From: Algiphilus aromaticivorans DG1253
GTDB taxonomy: Bacteria; Pseudomonadota; Gammaproteobacteria; Nevskiales; Nevskiaceae
Direction: 5' to 3'
DNA length: 64,000 bases
NCBI RefSeq assembly: GCF_000733765.1
Contig: NZ_JPOG01000001.1
Location: 2,232,001 to 2,296,000, forward strand
Shown here: positions 1 to 8,283 of the stretch, one piece after another
How the letters are laid out: the number at the start of each line of letters is the position of its first letter
Position numbering within the stretch: the stretch's first letter is position 1
Notes under the pieces: model-generated
Databases searched by the model: none
What the model was told of the DNA's origin: nothing
What the model saw: only the letters and a program-made list of their open reading frames with translations
Translations under genes and position numbers: made by a program

Positions 1-327
1 ATAGCTGATGCGCGCGTCCTGATCCGGCTCATCACCCTCCCAGATGATCGCGGTCTGGTCGCCGCGCTCGGCCAGGTGCCGGTCCAGACAATTCGCCGCC
101 ACATTGAGCGTGCCGTCATAGAACCAGCGGATATGCAGATCCGAAGCGTCAAAATTGACATCCTTGACCTTCGAGAAGGGCTTGATCCAGTCGATGCGCT
201 TGCCGTGCTCGGCCCAGAAGGTCTCGGGATCGCGCACCGAATCGGCGTACATCTTCTCGTAGCCGGCGGCGTCGACTTTGGCGCCCTGGCGCCATTCGGG
301 CTTCACTGGGTGAATATTGCTGCTCAT
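1..327 (-). CDS. acs: Acetyl-CoA synthetase, N-terminal part (cut by window edge)
   Basis: Only the first 109 codons lie in the window; the gene runs leftward off the edge. The enzyme activates acetate to acetyl-CoA through acetyl-AMP in the cytoplasm. The translation starts MSSNIHPVKPEW and carries the conserved N-terminal signatures of the family, WFYDGTLNVAANCLDRHL around residues 67-84 and QTAIIWEGDEP just after. The ATG at 325-327 has GGAGA about eight bases upstream. It is divergent from the porin gene at 544, with about 215 bp of shared promoter space. The symporter-type sensor kinase genes across that space suggest that this is an acetate-responsive locus, because the related CrbS/CrbR system controls acs in Vibrio and Pseudomonas. 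That regulatory link is inference. Confidence 0.95.
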   Translation of the reverse strand, partial: MSSNIHPVKPEWRQGAKVDAAGYEKMYADSVRDPETFWAEHGKRIDWIKPFSKVKDVNFDASDLHIRWFYDGTLNVAANCLDRHLAERGDQTAIIWEGDEPDQDARISY

Positions 328-543
328 CGGCGGTGGTCTCCTTCGCATGGCCTGTGTGTGCATCTGATTGCGTCATTTATACAAGCTGTGAGCGCGGCGG
401 GCTATCCCACTTTCGTCGCGCTGCAGCATCGCGATCGCCAGGCCTTTCGACCTTTGGCTAATGGACGCACCCCTTTTGTGCAGACGATGCTGACGCCGCT
501 GGATAAGCACATATAGGTCAAGACCATAAAGAGGAGACACGCC

Positions 544-1749
544 ATGCGCAGTAGCAACCGTCTGTATGCCGCCGGCTTCGGAGCCGCCTGCCTGCTGGTC
601 GCCGGACCCGCGGCGGCCGTATCGACCACCATCGGCGACACCGAGGTCTCACTCGGCGGCTATATCAAGCTGGACGCCATGTATTCCAGCTACTCGGACG
701 CGGCGGGCGGCAACGCACCCGAAGACCGCGGTCGGACCTTCACGATCCCGGCCCTGATTCCGGTGGAAAGCGCGGGCAGCGATCGCGACGGCGCCACCGA
801 CTTCACGGCGCGCGAATCGCGCTTCAACCTGGGTACCAGCACCAGCAAGGGCGGGCACACGCTCAAGACCTTCATTGAGCTGGATTTCCTCGACCCCGCT
901 TTCGACGGCGGTCTGGGCGGCAATGAGCGACTGGTGAATGATTCCAACCCGCGCCTGCGCCACGCCTTCGTGTCGTGGGAAACGCCGATGGGCGGCAGCT
1001 GGCTCTTCGGCCAGACCTGGTCGACCTTCATGGATCTCGGCGCCTACCCCGAACTGCTGGACTTCATCGGTCCCTCCGAAGGCATGACCTTCGTGCGACA
1101 GGCCCAGGTGCGCTACACCAACGGCCCGCTGCAGATCGCACTGGAGAATCCGCAGAGCACCATCACGCCCACCGGCGGCGGCCGCATCAGCAATGACAAC
1201 GAGAACCTGCCGGATGCCGTGGTCAAGTACAGCCTCAAGACGCAGAGCGGCAACCTGCTGAGTTTTTCGGGCCTGCTTCGCCAGCTCGACGGCGGCGGCC
1301 CGGGCGCGAGCGGCGACAAGACCGTCGGCTACGGCGTCAATATCTCCGGCAAGCAGATGCTGGGTGCCAATGACATCCGCTTCCAGGTCAACTACGGCGA
1401 CGGCATCGGCCGCTATCTCGGCCTGAACACCGCCAACGGCGCCGTCATTGACAACGACGGCGAGCTTGAAAGCATCGAGGCATTCGGCGGCTACGTCTCC
1501 TACCGGCAGGTATGGAGTGCCCGCTGGCGCTCCAACCTGAGCTACGGCTACTTCAGCGCCGACAACGATGCCGCATTGACGGGCAACGGCGTCACCAAGC
1601 AGGCGCAGAGCCTCAACCTCAACCTGCTGCATGAACCGGTGGCCGGCCTCGTCGTGGGTGGCGAACTGATCTACAGCGACCGCGAGCTGGAAAGCGGCGC
1701 CGACGGCTCCCTGAGCCGCTTTCAGTTCTCGGCCAAGTACGCCTTCTGA
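544..1749 (+). CDS. DcaP-like outer-membrane porin
   Basis: A 401-residue outer-membrane beta-barrel protein of the DcaP family, trimeric channels taking up dicarboxylates and other small acids. Residues 1-25 form a Sec signal peptide (hydrophobic run ending in GPAAA). The mature part begins with VSLGGYIKLDAMYSSYSD, then ARESRFNLGTST and the family-typical segment around GSWLFGQTWSTFMDLGAYPE, and ends in an aromatic residue (KYAF), as barrel proteins that use the BAM complex do. The start is supported by AAGAGGAGA ahead of the ATG. It is divergent from acs and followed by a hairpin. The substrate cannot be read from the sequence; a carboxylate is plausible from the neighbours. Confidence 0.88.
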   Translation: MRSSNRLYAAGFGAACLLVAGPAAAVSTTIGDTEVSLGGYIKLDAMYSSYSDAAGGNAPEDRGRTFTIPALIPVESAGSDRDGATDFTARESRFNLGTSTSKGGHTLKTFIELDFLDPAFDGGLGGNERLVNDSNPRLRHAFVSWETPMGGSWLFGQTWSTFMDLGAYPELLDFIGPSEGMTFVRQAQVRYTNGPLQIALENPQSTITPTGGGRISNDNENLPDAVVKYSLKTQSGNLLSFSGLLRQLDGGGPGASGDKTVGYGVNISGKQMLGANDIRFQVNYGDGIGRYLGLNTANGAVIDNDGELESIEAFGGYVSYRQVWSARWRSNLSYGYFSADNDAALTGNGVTKQAQSLNLNLLHEPVAGLVVGGELIYSDRELESGADGSLSRFQFSAKYAF

Positions 1750-1773
1750 CCGGCACCGCGAAACGCAGGAGCA

Positions 1774-1809
1774 ACGGCCGGCGGAGCCAGCGATGGCTTC
1801 GCCGGCCGT
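1774..1809 (+). terminator. Strong hairpin after the porin gene
   Basis: A 16-bp stem (1774-1789 with 1794-1809, one G-U pair) and a GCGA loop begin 25 bp after the porin stop. No T-run follows, so it is either a Rho-assisted terminator or a 3'-end stabilising hairpin. Confidence 0.55.
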
Positions 1810-1847
1810 CTGCGTTCATGCCGTGCATTATTCACGCGGAGGTTCTC

Positions 1848-2045
1848 ATGCTGAATGATCCGCGCAGCCGCCAGCGTCTCATCGCGCTCTTCATCGCGGG
1901 CTGGCTGCTGTTCAACGAACCGCTGCTGGGCATCTTCCACGGCAGCCTGACCGGCAGCGGATTACCCGGCGTTGCCGTCTGGCTCTTCGCCGTCTGGGCG
2001 CTGATCATCATCGCCATCGGCTGGATGAGCCGGCGCGGACGCTGA
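1848..2045 (+). CDS. Small two-helix membrane protein coupled to the sensor kinase
   Basis: A 65-residue protein with two predicted membrane helices (roughly residues 10-26 and 38-58) and a basic end, WMSRRGR. An earlier in-frame ATG at 1818 is rejected because CGGAGG lies just upstream of the ATG at 1848. Its stop overlaps the start of the symporter/kinase gene (TGATG), so the two are translationally coupled. A small overlapping membrane-protein gene (cbrX) is also found in front of cbrA in Pseudomonas, which makes an accessory role to the sensor the best guess. I do not recognise a named family. Confidence 0.75.
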   Translation: MLNDPRSRQRLIALFIAGWLLFNEPLLGIFHGSLTGSGLPGVAVWLFAVWALIIIAIGWMSRRGR

Positions 2046-4729
2046 TGCTGCAATCGGAAACCATCATCGCGGTCGCGCTGGGCTATGTCGGCCTGCTCTT
2101 CGCCATCGCCTGGTACGGCGACCACCGCGCCGCAACCGGACGCTCGCTGATCGCCTCGCCCTTCGTCTACGCGCTGTCGCTGGCAGTCTACTGCACGGCG
2201 TGGACCTTCTTCGGCAGCGTCGGCCTGGCCGCGGAATCCGGCATGGCCTTTCTGCCCACCTACCTCGGGCCCACCCTCATGGCCGTGCTGTGGCCGATTG
2301 TGCTGATCAAGATGCTGCACGTCGCGCGCGCCCAACGCATCACCTCCATCGCCGACTTCATCGCCGCACGCTACGGCAAGAGCGCGCCCATCGCCGCGCT
2401 GGTCACGGTCATGGCCGTCGTCGCCATCGTTCCCTACATCGCGCTGCAGCTGAAGGCGGTGTCCATCTCCTTCTCGGTCGCCGCCCGCGACTGGCCGGAA
2501 CTGGACGGCAGCGCCGGCCTGCTCACCGACAGCGCGCTCTACATCGCGCTCTTCATGGCTGCCTTCGCAATGATCTTCGGCACGCGGCGGATCGACGCCA
2601 CCGAGCGGCACGAAGGCCTGGTGGCAGCCGTTGCCTTCGAGTCGCTGGTCAAGCTGCTCGCCTTTCTGGCGCTGGGCATCTTCGTCTGCTTCTTCCTGTT
2701 CAGCTCACCCTTGGAGATCTTCGCCCGCGCCGCCGAGCACCCGGAGCTGCGCGCGGGTTTCACCGGCACCGCGAGTGATAACTGGCTGACCATGCTGTTA
2801 CTGGCCATGTTCGCGATCCTGCTTCTGCCGCGACAGTTCCAGGTGGCCGTGGTGGAGAACGTCGACCCCGGCCACGTGCGGCAGGCGATGTGGCTGTTCC
2901 CACTCTATCTGCTGCTGATCAATCTCTTCGTGCTGCCCATCGCCCTGGCCGGCAAGCTGCTGCTAGGCGCCGACGTGCCTGGCGACCGCTACGTGCTGCT
3001 GCTGCCGGGCGAGGCTGGCGCACAGTGGCTGACGCTGCTGGTGGGCATCGGCGGGCTGTCAGCCGCCACCAGCATGATCATCGTGGAAACCACTGCGCTG
3101 GCGACGATGATCTCCAATGATCTGGTCCTGCCCGGCCTGCTGCGCGCCCGCGCCTTCGGCAACGCCGGCAGCGGCGCCATCAGCCGCCAGCTACTGCTCA
3201 GCCGGCGTCTGGCCATCCTGGCGGTGCTGCTGCTCGGCTACGCCTACTTCCGCATCGCCGGCGAGACGCGCTCGCTGGTCTCCATCGGGCTGATCAGCTT
3301 CGCCGGCGTGGCACAGCTGGCGCCGGCGCTCTTCGGTGGCCTGTTCTGGAAGGAAGCGACCCGCGCCGGCGCCATGGCTGGTCTGCTCGCCGGCTTCCTC
3401 ATCTGGGGCTACACGCTGCTACTGCCAAGCTTCGGTTTCGCGGCGAGCCTGATCGCGGATGGGCCGCTGGGCGTTGCCTGGCTGTCGCCGCACCGGTTGT
3501 TCGGCATGGAGGGCTTGCAGCCGCTCAGCCATGGCGTCCTCTGGAGCCTGCTGGTGAATGCAGCGGTCTTCGTCATCATCTCGCTCTTCGGCCGGCAGGA
3601 CGCCGCCGAATCGGCCCAGGCGGCGCTCTTCGTGGACGCACTCACACCCGGCCAGCGCGACGCCAGCGTCGCCATGTGGCGCGGCGGCGCGCCCGTACAG
3701 GAACTGCGCGCACTGGTCGCTCGCATCCTCGGTCAGGAACAGGCCGAGCGCATCATCGGCCGCGCTGGCGACGATGGCTCCGCCGACGCACGGCTGATGC
3801 AGAAAGTGGAATCCGAGCTGGCCGCGGCCATCGGCTCGGCCTCTGCACGCATCATGGTGGCCTCCATCGCCCGCGAAGCGCCGCTGAGCATGGAGGAAGT
3901 GCTCGACATTCTCGGCGAGACCTCGCAGGCGCACTACCAGAACCGGCTACTGGAGCAGAAGAGTCGGGCGTTGGCGCGGACGACCGAAATGCTGGAGCGC
4001 AGCAACCAGCAGCTGCGCGAAATGGACCGCATCAAGGACGAATTCCTGGCCACGGTCACCCACGAGCTGCGCACCCCGCTGACCTCGATCCGGGCCTTCA
4101 CCGAGATTCTGCGCGACAACCCGGCGCTGGACGACGTCGAACGCTCGCGCTTCCTGGATATCGTCGTCGGCGAAACCGAGCGACTGACGCGCTTGATCAA
4201 TCAGGTGCTGGACATGCAGCGCCTGGAATCCCAGGGCATGGACTGGCAGCCCAGCCGCTTCGAGCTCGGCGAGACCATCGCCACCGGCATCGAATCGATG
4301 CGTCATCTTTTCGACGACGCCGACGTAGCCTTGCGCTACGAAGGAACTTCTGACGAGGTGGTGGTCGAGGCCGATCGCGACCGCATCACCCAGGTGTTGC
4401 TGAATCTGCTGGCAAATGCACTCAAGTTCACACCGGCCCAGGATGGCCGGGTGACGGTGACGCTGGACAGCGACGCCGGCTGGGCGCGCGTCTGCGTGCA
4501 GGACAATGGCCCCGGCATTGCACCGGAGGACCACGAGCTGATTTTCGACAAATTCCATCAGAGCCGGGATCCGCGCGGCGGTAAACCGCACGGCACCGGC
4601 CTCGGCCTGCCCATCAGCCGGCAGATCGTCGCGCACTTCGGCGGCAGCCTCGACGTCGACAGCCGGCCGGGTGAGGGCGCACGCTTCTGCTTCAGGCTGC
4701 CGCTGCCCCACTCCGGAGACGCTGCATGA
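2045..4729 (+). CDS. Sodium:solute symporter-fused sensor histidine kinase (CbrA/CrbS-like)
   Basis: An 894-residue inner-membrane protein. Residues 1 to about 510 are a multi-helix sodium:solute symporter (SLC5) domain. A linker of about 140 residues follows, then HisKA with the phospho-acceptor in HELRTP (His about 673), the N box LLNLLANALKFT (Asn about 791), DNGPGIAP (G1) and GTGLGLPISRQIV (G2). All kinase motifs are intact; I see no clear PAS domain. Homologues CbrA and CrbS/MxtR couple transport or sensing of small carbon compounds to gene control. It overlaps the small membrane protein upstream and the receiver downstream (ATGA). Its position beside acs favours acetate or a related acid as the signal, which is inference. 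Confidence 0.9.
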   Translation: MLQSETIIAVALGYVGLLFAIAWYGDHRAATGRSLIASPFVYALSLAVYCTAWTFFGSVGLAAESGMAFLPTYLGPTLMAVLWPIVLIKMLHVARAQRITSIADFIAARYGKSAPIAALVTVMAVVAIVPYIALQLKAVSISFSVAARDWPELDGSAGLLTDSALYIALFMAAFAMIFGTRRIDATERHEGLVAAVAFESLVKLLAFLALGIFVCFFLFSSPLEIFARAAEHPELRAGFTGTASDNWLTMLLLAMFAILLLPRQFQVAVVENVDPGHVRQAMWLFPLYLLLINLFVLPIALAGKLLLGADVPGDRYVLLLPGEAGAQWLTLLVGIGGLSAATSMIIVETTALATMISNDLVLPGLLRARAFGNAGSGAISRQLLLSRRLAILAVLLLGYAYFRIAGETRSLVSIGLISFAGVAQLAPALFGGLFWKEATRAGAMAGLLAGFLIWGYTLLLPSFGFAASLIADGPLGVAWLSPHRLFGMEGLQPLSHGVLWSLLVNAAVFVIISLFGRQDAAESAQAALFVDALTPGQRDASVAMWRGGAPVQELRALVARILGQEQAERIIGRAGDDGSADARLMQKVESELAAAIGSASARIMVASIAREAPLSMEEVLDILGETSQAHYQNRLLEQKSRALARTTEMLERSNQQLREMDRIKDEFLATVTHELRTPLTSIRAFTEILRDNPALDDVERSRFLDIVVGETERLTRLINQVLDMQRLESQGMDWQPSRFELGETIATGIESMRHLFDDADVALRYEGTSDEVVVEADRDRITQVLLNLLANALKFTPAQDGRVTVTLDSDAGWARVCVQDNGPGIAPEDHELIFDKFHQSRDPRGGKPHGTGLGLPISRQIVAHFGGSLDVDSRPGEGARFCFRLPLPHSGDAA

Positions 4730-5109
4730 ACAGCACGACACCCCCCGCTCGCGTGCTCGTCGTCGACGACGAGCCCGGCATCGTGACCTCGCTGGAGTTC
4801 CTGCTGAAACAGGCCGGCTTCACGGTCAGTACCGCCACCGACGGCGACAGCGGCCTCGAGAAGGCACAGGCCGAGCGACCGGACCTGATCCTGCTCGACA
4901 TCATGATGCCCGGACGCGACGGCTTCGAGGTCTGCCAGACGCTGCGTGCCGACCCCGCCATGGCCAACACGAAGATCGTCATGCTCACGGCGCGCAGCCG
5001 CGATGCCGAGCAGGCCAAGGGCCTCGCGCTGGGCGCCGACGACTACATCACCAAGCCCTTCTCGACGCGCGATCTGGTCGCGCGCGTCCAGGAGCTGTTG
5101 GCAGCGTGA
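4726..5109 (+). CDS. Single-domain response regulator
   Basis: A 127-residue CheY-like receiver with no output domain. It has the acidic pair DD at 14-15, the phospho-acceptor Asp58 in LLDIMMPG, Thr in MLTAR and the conserved Lys in TKPF. Its ATG overlaps the stop of the symporter-kinase gene by four bases and its own stop overlaps the GTG of the next gene, so it is in the same transcript and is the obvious phosphorylation partner of the kinase. Unlike CrbR and CbrB it has no DNA-binding domain, so its output must be protein-protein contact or a phosphorelay, perhaps to the next gene product. Confidence 0.92.
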   Translation: MNSTTPPARVLVVDDEPGIVTSLEFLLKQAGFTVSTATDGDSGLEKAQAERPDLILLDIMMPGRDGFEVCQTLRADPAMANTKIVMLTARSRDAEQAKGLALGADDYITKPFSTRDLVARVQELLAA

Positions 5110-7205
5110 AGCTCAGGCCCTCGCCACTGACGCGCGCTGCCCTGACCGCCGGTGCCTGCACCGCCGGTGCATTGCTCGTGGCAGCAACGCTGGGCTGGCT
5201 CGCGCTGGGGCCAGAGGCGCGCGCCGCGATCGGTGCCGACGCGCGCGCACCGCTTCTGGTCCTGCTACTGCTCGCCGCCGCCGCGGTCGCGGCCATCGGG
5301 GCCTGGCGCCTGCTGCGCCCGCATATCGGCATGGTGGCGCGCGTCGTGCACGCGCTCGACATTCTGCGCGAAGCGAACGCCTCCTTCCGGCTGACGCGCG
5401 AAGCACCACCGGAGCTGGCGCGCGCCGTCAACGCGCTGGCCGCCGACTATCAATACCGCATCGGCACGGTGGAAAGCCGCATCCGCGAGGCCACCGATGA
5501 ACTCGCCACCGAACGCGATCTTCTCGCCGCCCTGCTCGCACAGCTGCGCGAGGCCGTGCTCGTCTGTGCCGACGACGGCCGCATCCTGCTCTACAACCCG
5601 CCCGCACGCGCGTTGCTCAGCGGCGAGCAGGCAGCCTTCGTCGGCCTCGGTCGCTCGATCTTCAGCCTGTTCCGACGCAGCGTCATCCTGCACTGTCTGG
5701 ACCGCCTCTCCGACCTCCGCGAGGCCGATAACGAACCGGCCGTGCGGGCGGTCATCAGCACGCGCGACGGCCGCCTGCTGCGTGCGCGCTTCAGTCCGCT
5801 GCGCGAAGGCCGGCTCTCCGGATTCTTCCTGACCCTCACCGCGGCCGACAGCGTCGCTTCCGGCGCACTACAGCCCGAGGAAGAGCGCGCCAAGGTCACC
5901 GATGCCGCTCTGCGCCGGCTAACGCACGTCCGCACAGCGATCGAGGCGTTGCGCGATTATCCGGACATGGAAGAGGAACAGCGCGAGCGCTTCCTGGCAA
6001 TGATCGACGACGAAAGCGCGGTACTGGGGAACTGTCTGGCGCGAGGCCGCCAGCTCGACCAAAGCGCTCAGCAGGCCCGCTGGCCGCTGGAGGAAATCGC
6101 CGCCGAGACCTTCTGCACCATGCTGCAACGCCGTGTTGCCGACGCTGCCGGGGCCACCGTAGCGCTTCGCCTGGAGCGCCCGGAGGACTGGCTGCGCGCG
6201 GACAGTTACGCCATGGCGGCGGCACTGCGCTTCGTCACGACGCAGGTGGGGCGCGAGCTGGATGGCGGCGCCTTCTCGCTGCGCCTGACACGCAGCGACG
6301 GCCACGCTGCCATCGACCTGCTCTGGGCCGGTGCGCCGGTACCGCCGAGCCTGTGGAGCCGGTGGGAGCACCAGCCCGTGCAGGAAGGTGACGGCGCCCT
6401 GCCCTACACCCTGAGCGAAATCGCCCAGCGCCACGGCGGCGAATGCTGGCCGCTTGGAGGCGACACGCCCGGCGCGCGCTGGCTGCTGCCGCTGGCCGAG
6501 CCACCGGGCCAGCACACCGATTCCACGGCGGTGATCGGAGCGCGCCCGGAGTTCTACGACTTCAATCTCTTTGCCAGCGCCTCGCCGGAGGACGATCGCG
6601 GTGACCGTCGCCTGCGCGAGCTGATCTGCACGGCCTTCGACACCGAAACCACCGGCCTGGACCCGGCCGGCGGAGACCAGATCATCGCTATCGGCGGCAT
6701 CCGCGTCGTCAACGGTCGCATTCTGAGTCAGGAGGTCTTCGAATCCTTCGTGGGCACGAGCCACCCAATCGCAAGCAGTGCCCAGGAAGTCCACGGCATC
6801 AGCGCCGCCATGCTCGCAGATGCACCGCCGGCCGAGCAGGTACTGCCACGCTTCGCGGACTTCTGCGAGGACACGGTGCTACTGGCGCACAACGGCGCAT
6901 TCGACCTCAGCTTCCTCAGCCGGCAAGGCAGCGCGCTGGGGACAAGCTTCACGCAACCCGTGCTGGACACCCTGCTGTTGTCGGCCGTGCTCTACCCCGA
7001 AGGTGACGGCCACCAACTGGAAGCCATCGCCGAACGAGTGGGCGTGTCGGTCATCGGCCGGCACACCGCGCTGGGTGATGCCATCGTCACCGCCGAGGTC
7101 TTCGTTCGCCTCATTCCGCTGTTGGAAGCACGCGGCATCGAAACCCTCGGCGATGCGCTGCGCGCCTCACAGGAGACCTGGTATGCCCGCCTCGACTACG
7201 GATAA
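5106..7205 (+). CDS. Membrane-bound degenerate sensor kinase fused to DnaQ-like DEDDh exonuclease
   Basis: A 699-residue protein starting at GTG 5106, which overlaps the receiver's stop. Two membrane helices (about 11-35 and 48-66) are followed by a HAMP-like stretch, a PAS-like domain (about 138-250, with ADDGRILLYNPPARALL), a region resembling HisKA but without HELR/H-x-x-TP (about 259-320), a region resembling a worn HATPase ending GARWLLPL, and from about 505 a 3'-5' exonuclease of the DnaQ/DEDDh type. Exo I is FDTETTGL (Asp512, Glu514), Exo II HNGAFDLSF (Asp600), Exo III GRHTALGD (His653, Asp658), so the nuclease looks active. Exonuclease and DUF294 genes also sit side by side in Pseudomonas (PA3232/PA3233). 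The biological role is unknown. Confidence 0.85.
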   Translation: MKLRPSPLTRAALTAGACTAGALLVAATLGWLALGPEARAAIGADARAPLLVLLLLAAAAVAAIGAWRLLRPHIGMVARVVHALDILREANASFRLTREAPPELARAVNALAADYQYRIGTVESRIREATDELATERDLLAALLAQLREAVLVCADDGRILLYNPPARALLSGEQAAFVGLGRSIFSLFRRSVILHCLDRLSDLREADNEPAVRAVISTRDGRLLRARFSPLREGRLSGFFLTLTAADSVASGALQPEEERAKVTDAALRRLTHVRTAIEALRDYPDMEEEQRERFLAMIDDESAVLGNCLARGRQLDQSAQQARWPLEEIAAETFCTMLQRRVADAAGATVALRLERPEDWLRADSYAMAAALRFVTTQVGRELDGGAFSLRLTRSDGHAAIDLLWAGAPVPPSLWSRWEHQPVQEGDGALPYTLSEIAQRHGGECWPLGGDTPGARWLLPLAEPPGQHTDSTAVIGARPEFYDFNLFASASPEDDRGDRRLRELICTAFDTETTGLDPAGGDQIIAIGGIRVVNGRILSQEVFESFVGTSHPIASSAQEVHGISAAMLADAPPAEQVLPRFADFCEDTVLLAHNGAFDLSFLSRQGSALGTSFTQPVLDTLLLSAVLYPEGDGHQLEAIAERVGVSVIGRHTALGDAIVTAEVFVRLIPLLEARGIETLGDALRASQETWYARLDYG

Positions 7206-8277
7206 GCCAAGCGCCACCGAACCCGTGCGCATGTACCGCGGCACCCGCGACCGCGTCCACGCGCTCGCCGAAGCGCTGGCCGAGGCACCGGCCGTCAGCG
7301 TCGTCGCCCAGCGCGCGGTCGACACACGCGAGCTCGGCTTCCATCTGCTCAGCGAAGGCATGGCGGCAGTGCATCTGACGCGCATCGTCGCCGAGCTCAA
7401 CGACGTCATGACGCAGCGGCTGATCGACCTCATCGCCGTTAAGCACGATCTCTCCGGCATCCGTTGGTGCTGGATGGCGCTTGGCAGCGAGGGGCGTTTC
7501 GAACAGACGTTGTACACCGACCAGGACAACGCGCTGATCTTCGAGGCGGACAACGCCGAGGATGCGCGCCAGCGCCTGCTCACCTTCGCCCGCGAGGTCA
7601 ATCACGCGCTGGCGCGCTGCGGCTTCCGCCTGTGCCCCGGCGACATCATGGCGGGCAACCCGCGCTGGTGCCTCACGAGCCAGGAATGGCGCGGGCGTTT
7701 CGCGGACTGGGTCGACACCGGCGACCCCGAGGCGCTGCTGCACGGTGCGATCTTCTTCGATTTCCGTGCCCTGCACGGCAACGCCCGCCTGGCCGAGGAC
7801 CTGCGTGACTGGCTGTCGTCCTATGTCGCCGAGCGTCCGCTCTTCCTGCGGCAGATGAGCGAGAACGCGCTGCGAAATCAACCACGGCTCGGCCCCTTCC
7901 GGCCGCTACAGCGCTGGCTGAGGCCCGAGAACCGCTTTGACATCAAGCTGCGCGGCGTGTCGCCATTCTCCGATGCTGCGCGGGTCCTCGCTCTGTCCCG
8001 CGGCCTCAGTGCCACCAGCACAACAGAAAGACTTCGTAGCTGGGCGCGGACTGCCAACGAACAACGTCAGGTCGAAGGCTGGAGTCGCGCATTCAACAGC
8101 CTGCAAACGTTCCGCCTTGATCGGCAGATGCATTGCTTCGTATCCGGAAGCCCGATGGACAACCAGCTGATCCCGGCGCGGATGTCCACCTTCGATCTGG
8201 CGGTGGTCTGCGCGGCACTGCGCGAAGCGCGCAGCATCCAGCAGCATCTCGCGATCAGCTATCAACTGCGGCAGTAG
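7183..8277 (+). CDS. DUF294 putative nucleotidyltransferase
   Basis: A 364-residue cytoplasmic protein beginning inside the end of the exonuclease gene. AGGAG lies about nine bases before the ATG at 7183. It contains the GlnE-like nucleotidyltransferase signature GSEGRFEQTLYTDQDNAL (about residues 101-118) of the DUF294/KNTase fold, with the DUF294 C-terminal domain after it. Most relatives carry cyclic-nucleotide-binding and CBS domains in front. Here only about 60 residues precede the region, so those sensory domains are absent and sensing may be supplied by the membrane partner encoded upstream. By fold it probably transfers a nucleotide to a protein or small molecule; the substrate is unknown. 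Confidence 0.85.
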   Translation: MPASTTDKPSATEPVRMYRGTRDRVHALAEALAEAPAVSVVAQRAVDTRELGFHLLSEGMAAVHLTRIVAELNDVMTQRLIDLIAVKHDLSGIRWCWMALGSEGRFEQTLYTDQDNALIFEADNAEDARQRLLTFAREVNHALARCGFRLCPGDIMAGNPRWCLTSQEWRGRFADWVDTGDPEALLHGAIFFDFRALHGNARLAEDLRDWLSSYVAERPLFLRQMSENALRNQPRLGPFRPLQRWLRPENRFDIKLRGVSPFSDAARVLALSRGLSATSTTERLRSWARTANEQRQVEGWSRAFNSLQTFRLDRQMHCFVSGSPMDNQLIPARMSTFDLAVVCAALREARSIQQHLAISYQLRQ

Positions 8278-8283
8278 CGCCCA

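Noticed and set aside
649-1632. A 327-codon open frame opposite the porin gene
   Set aside because: The porin has a ribosome site, a signal peptide and barrel features; the antisense frame has none.
4671-5105. An earlier start for the exonuclease fusion
   Set aside because: This part would be read in a second frame through the well-defined receiver gene; the GTG at 5106 directly follows it.
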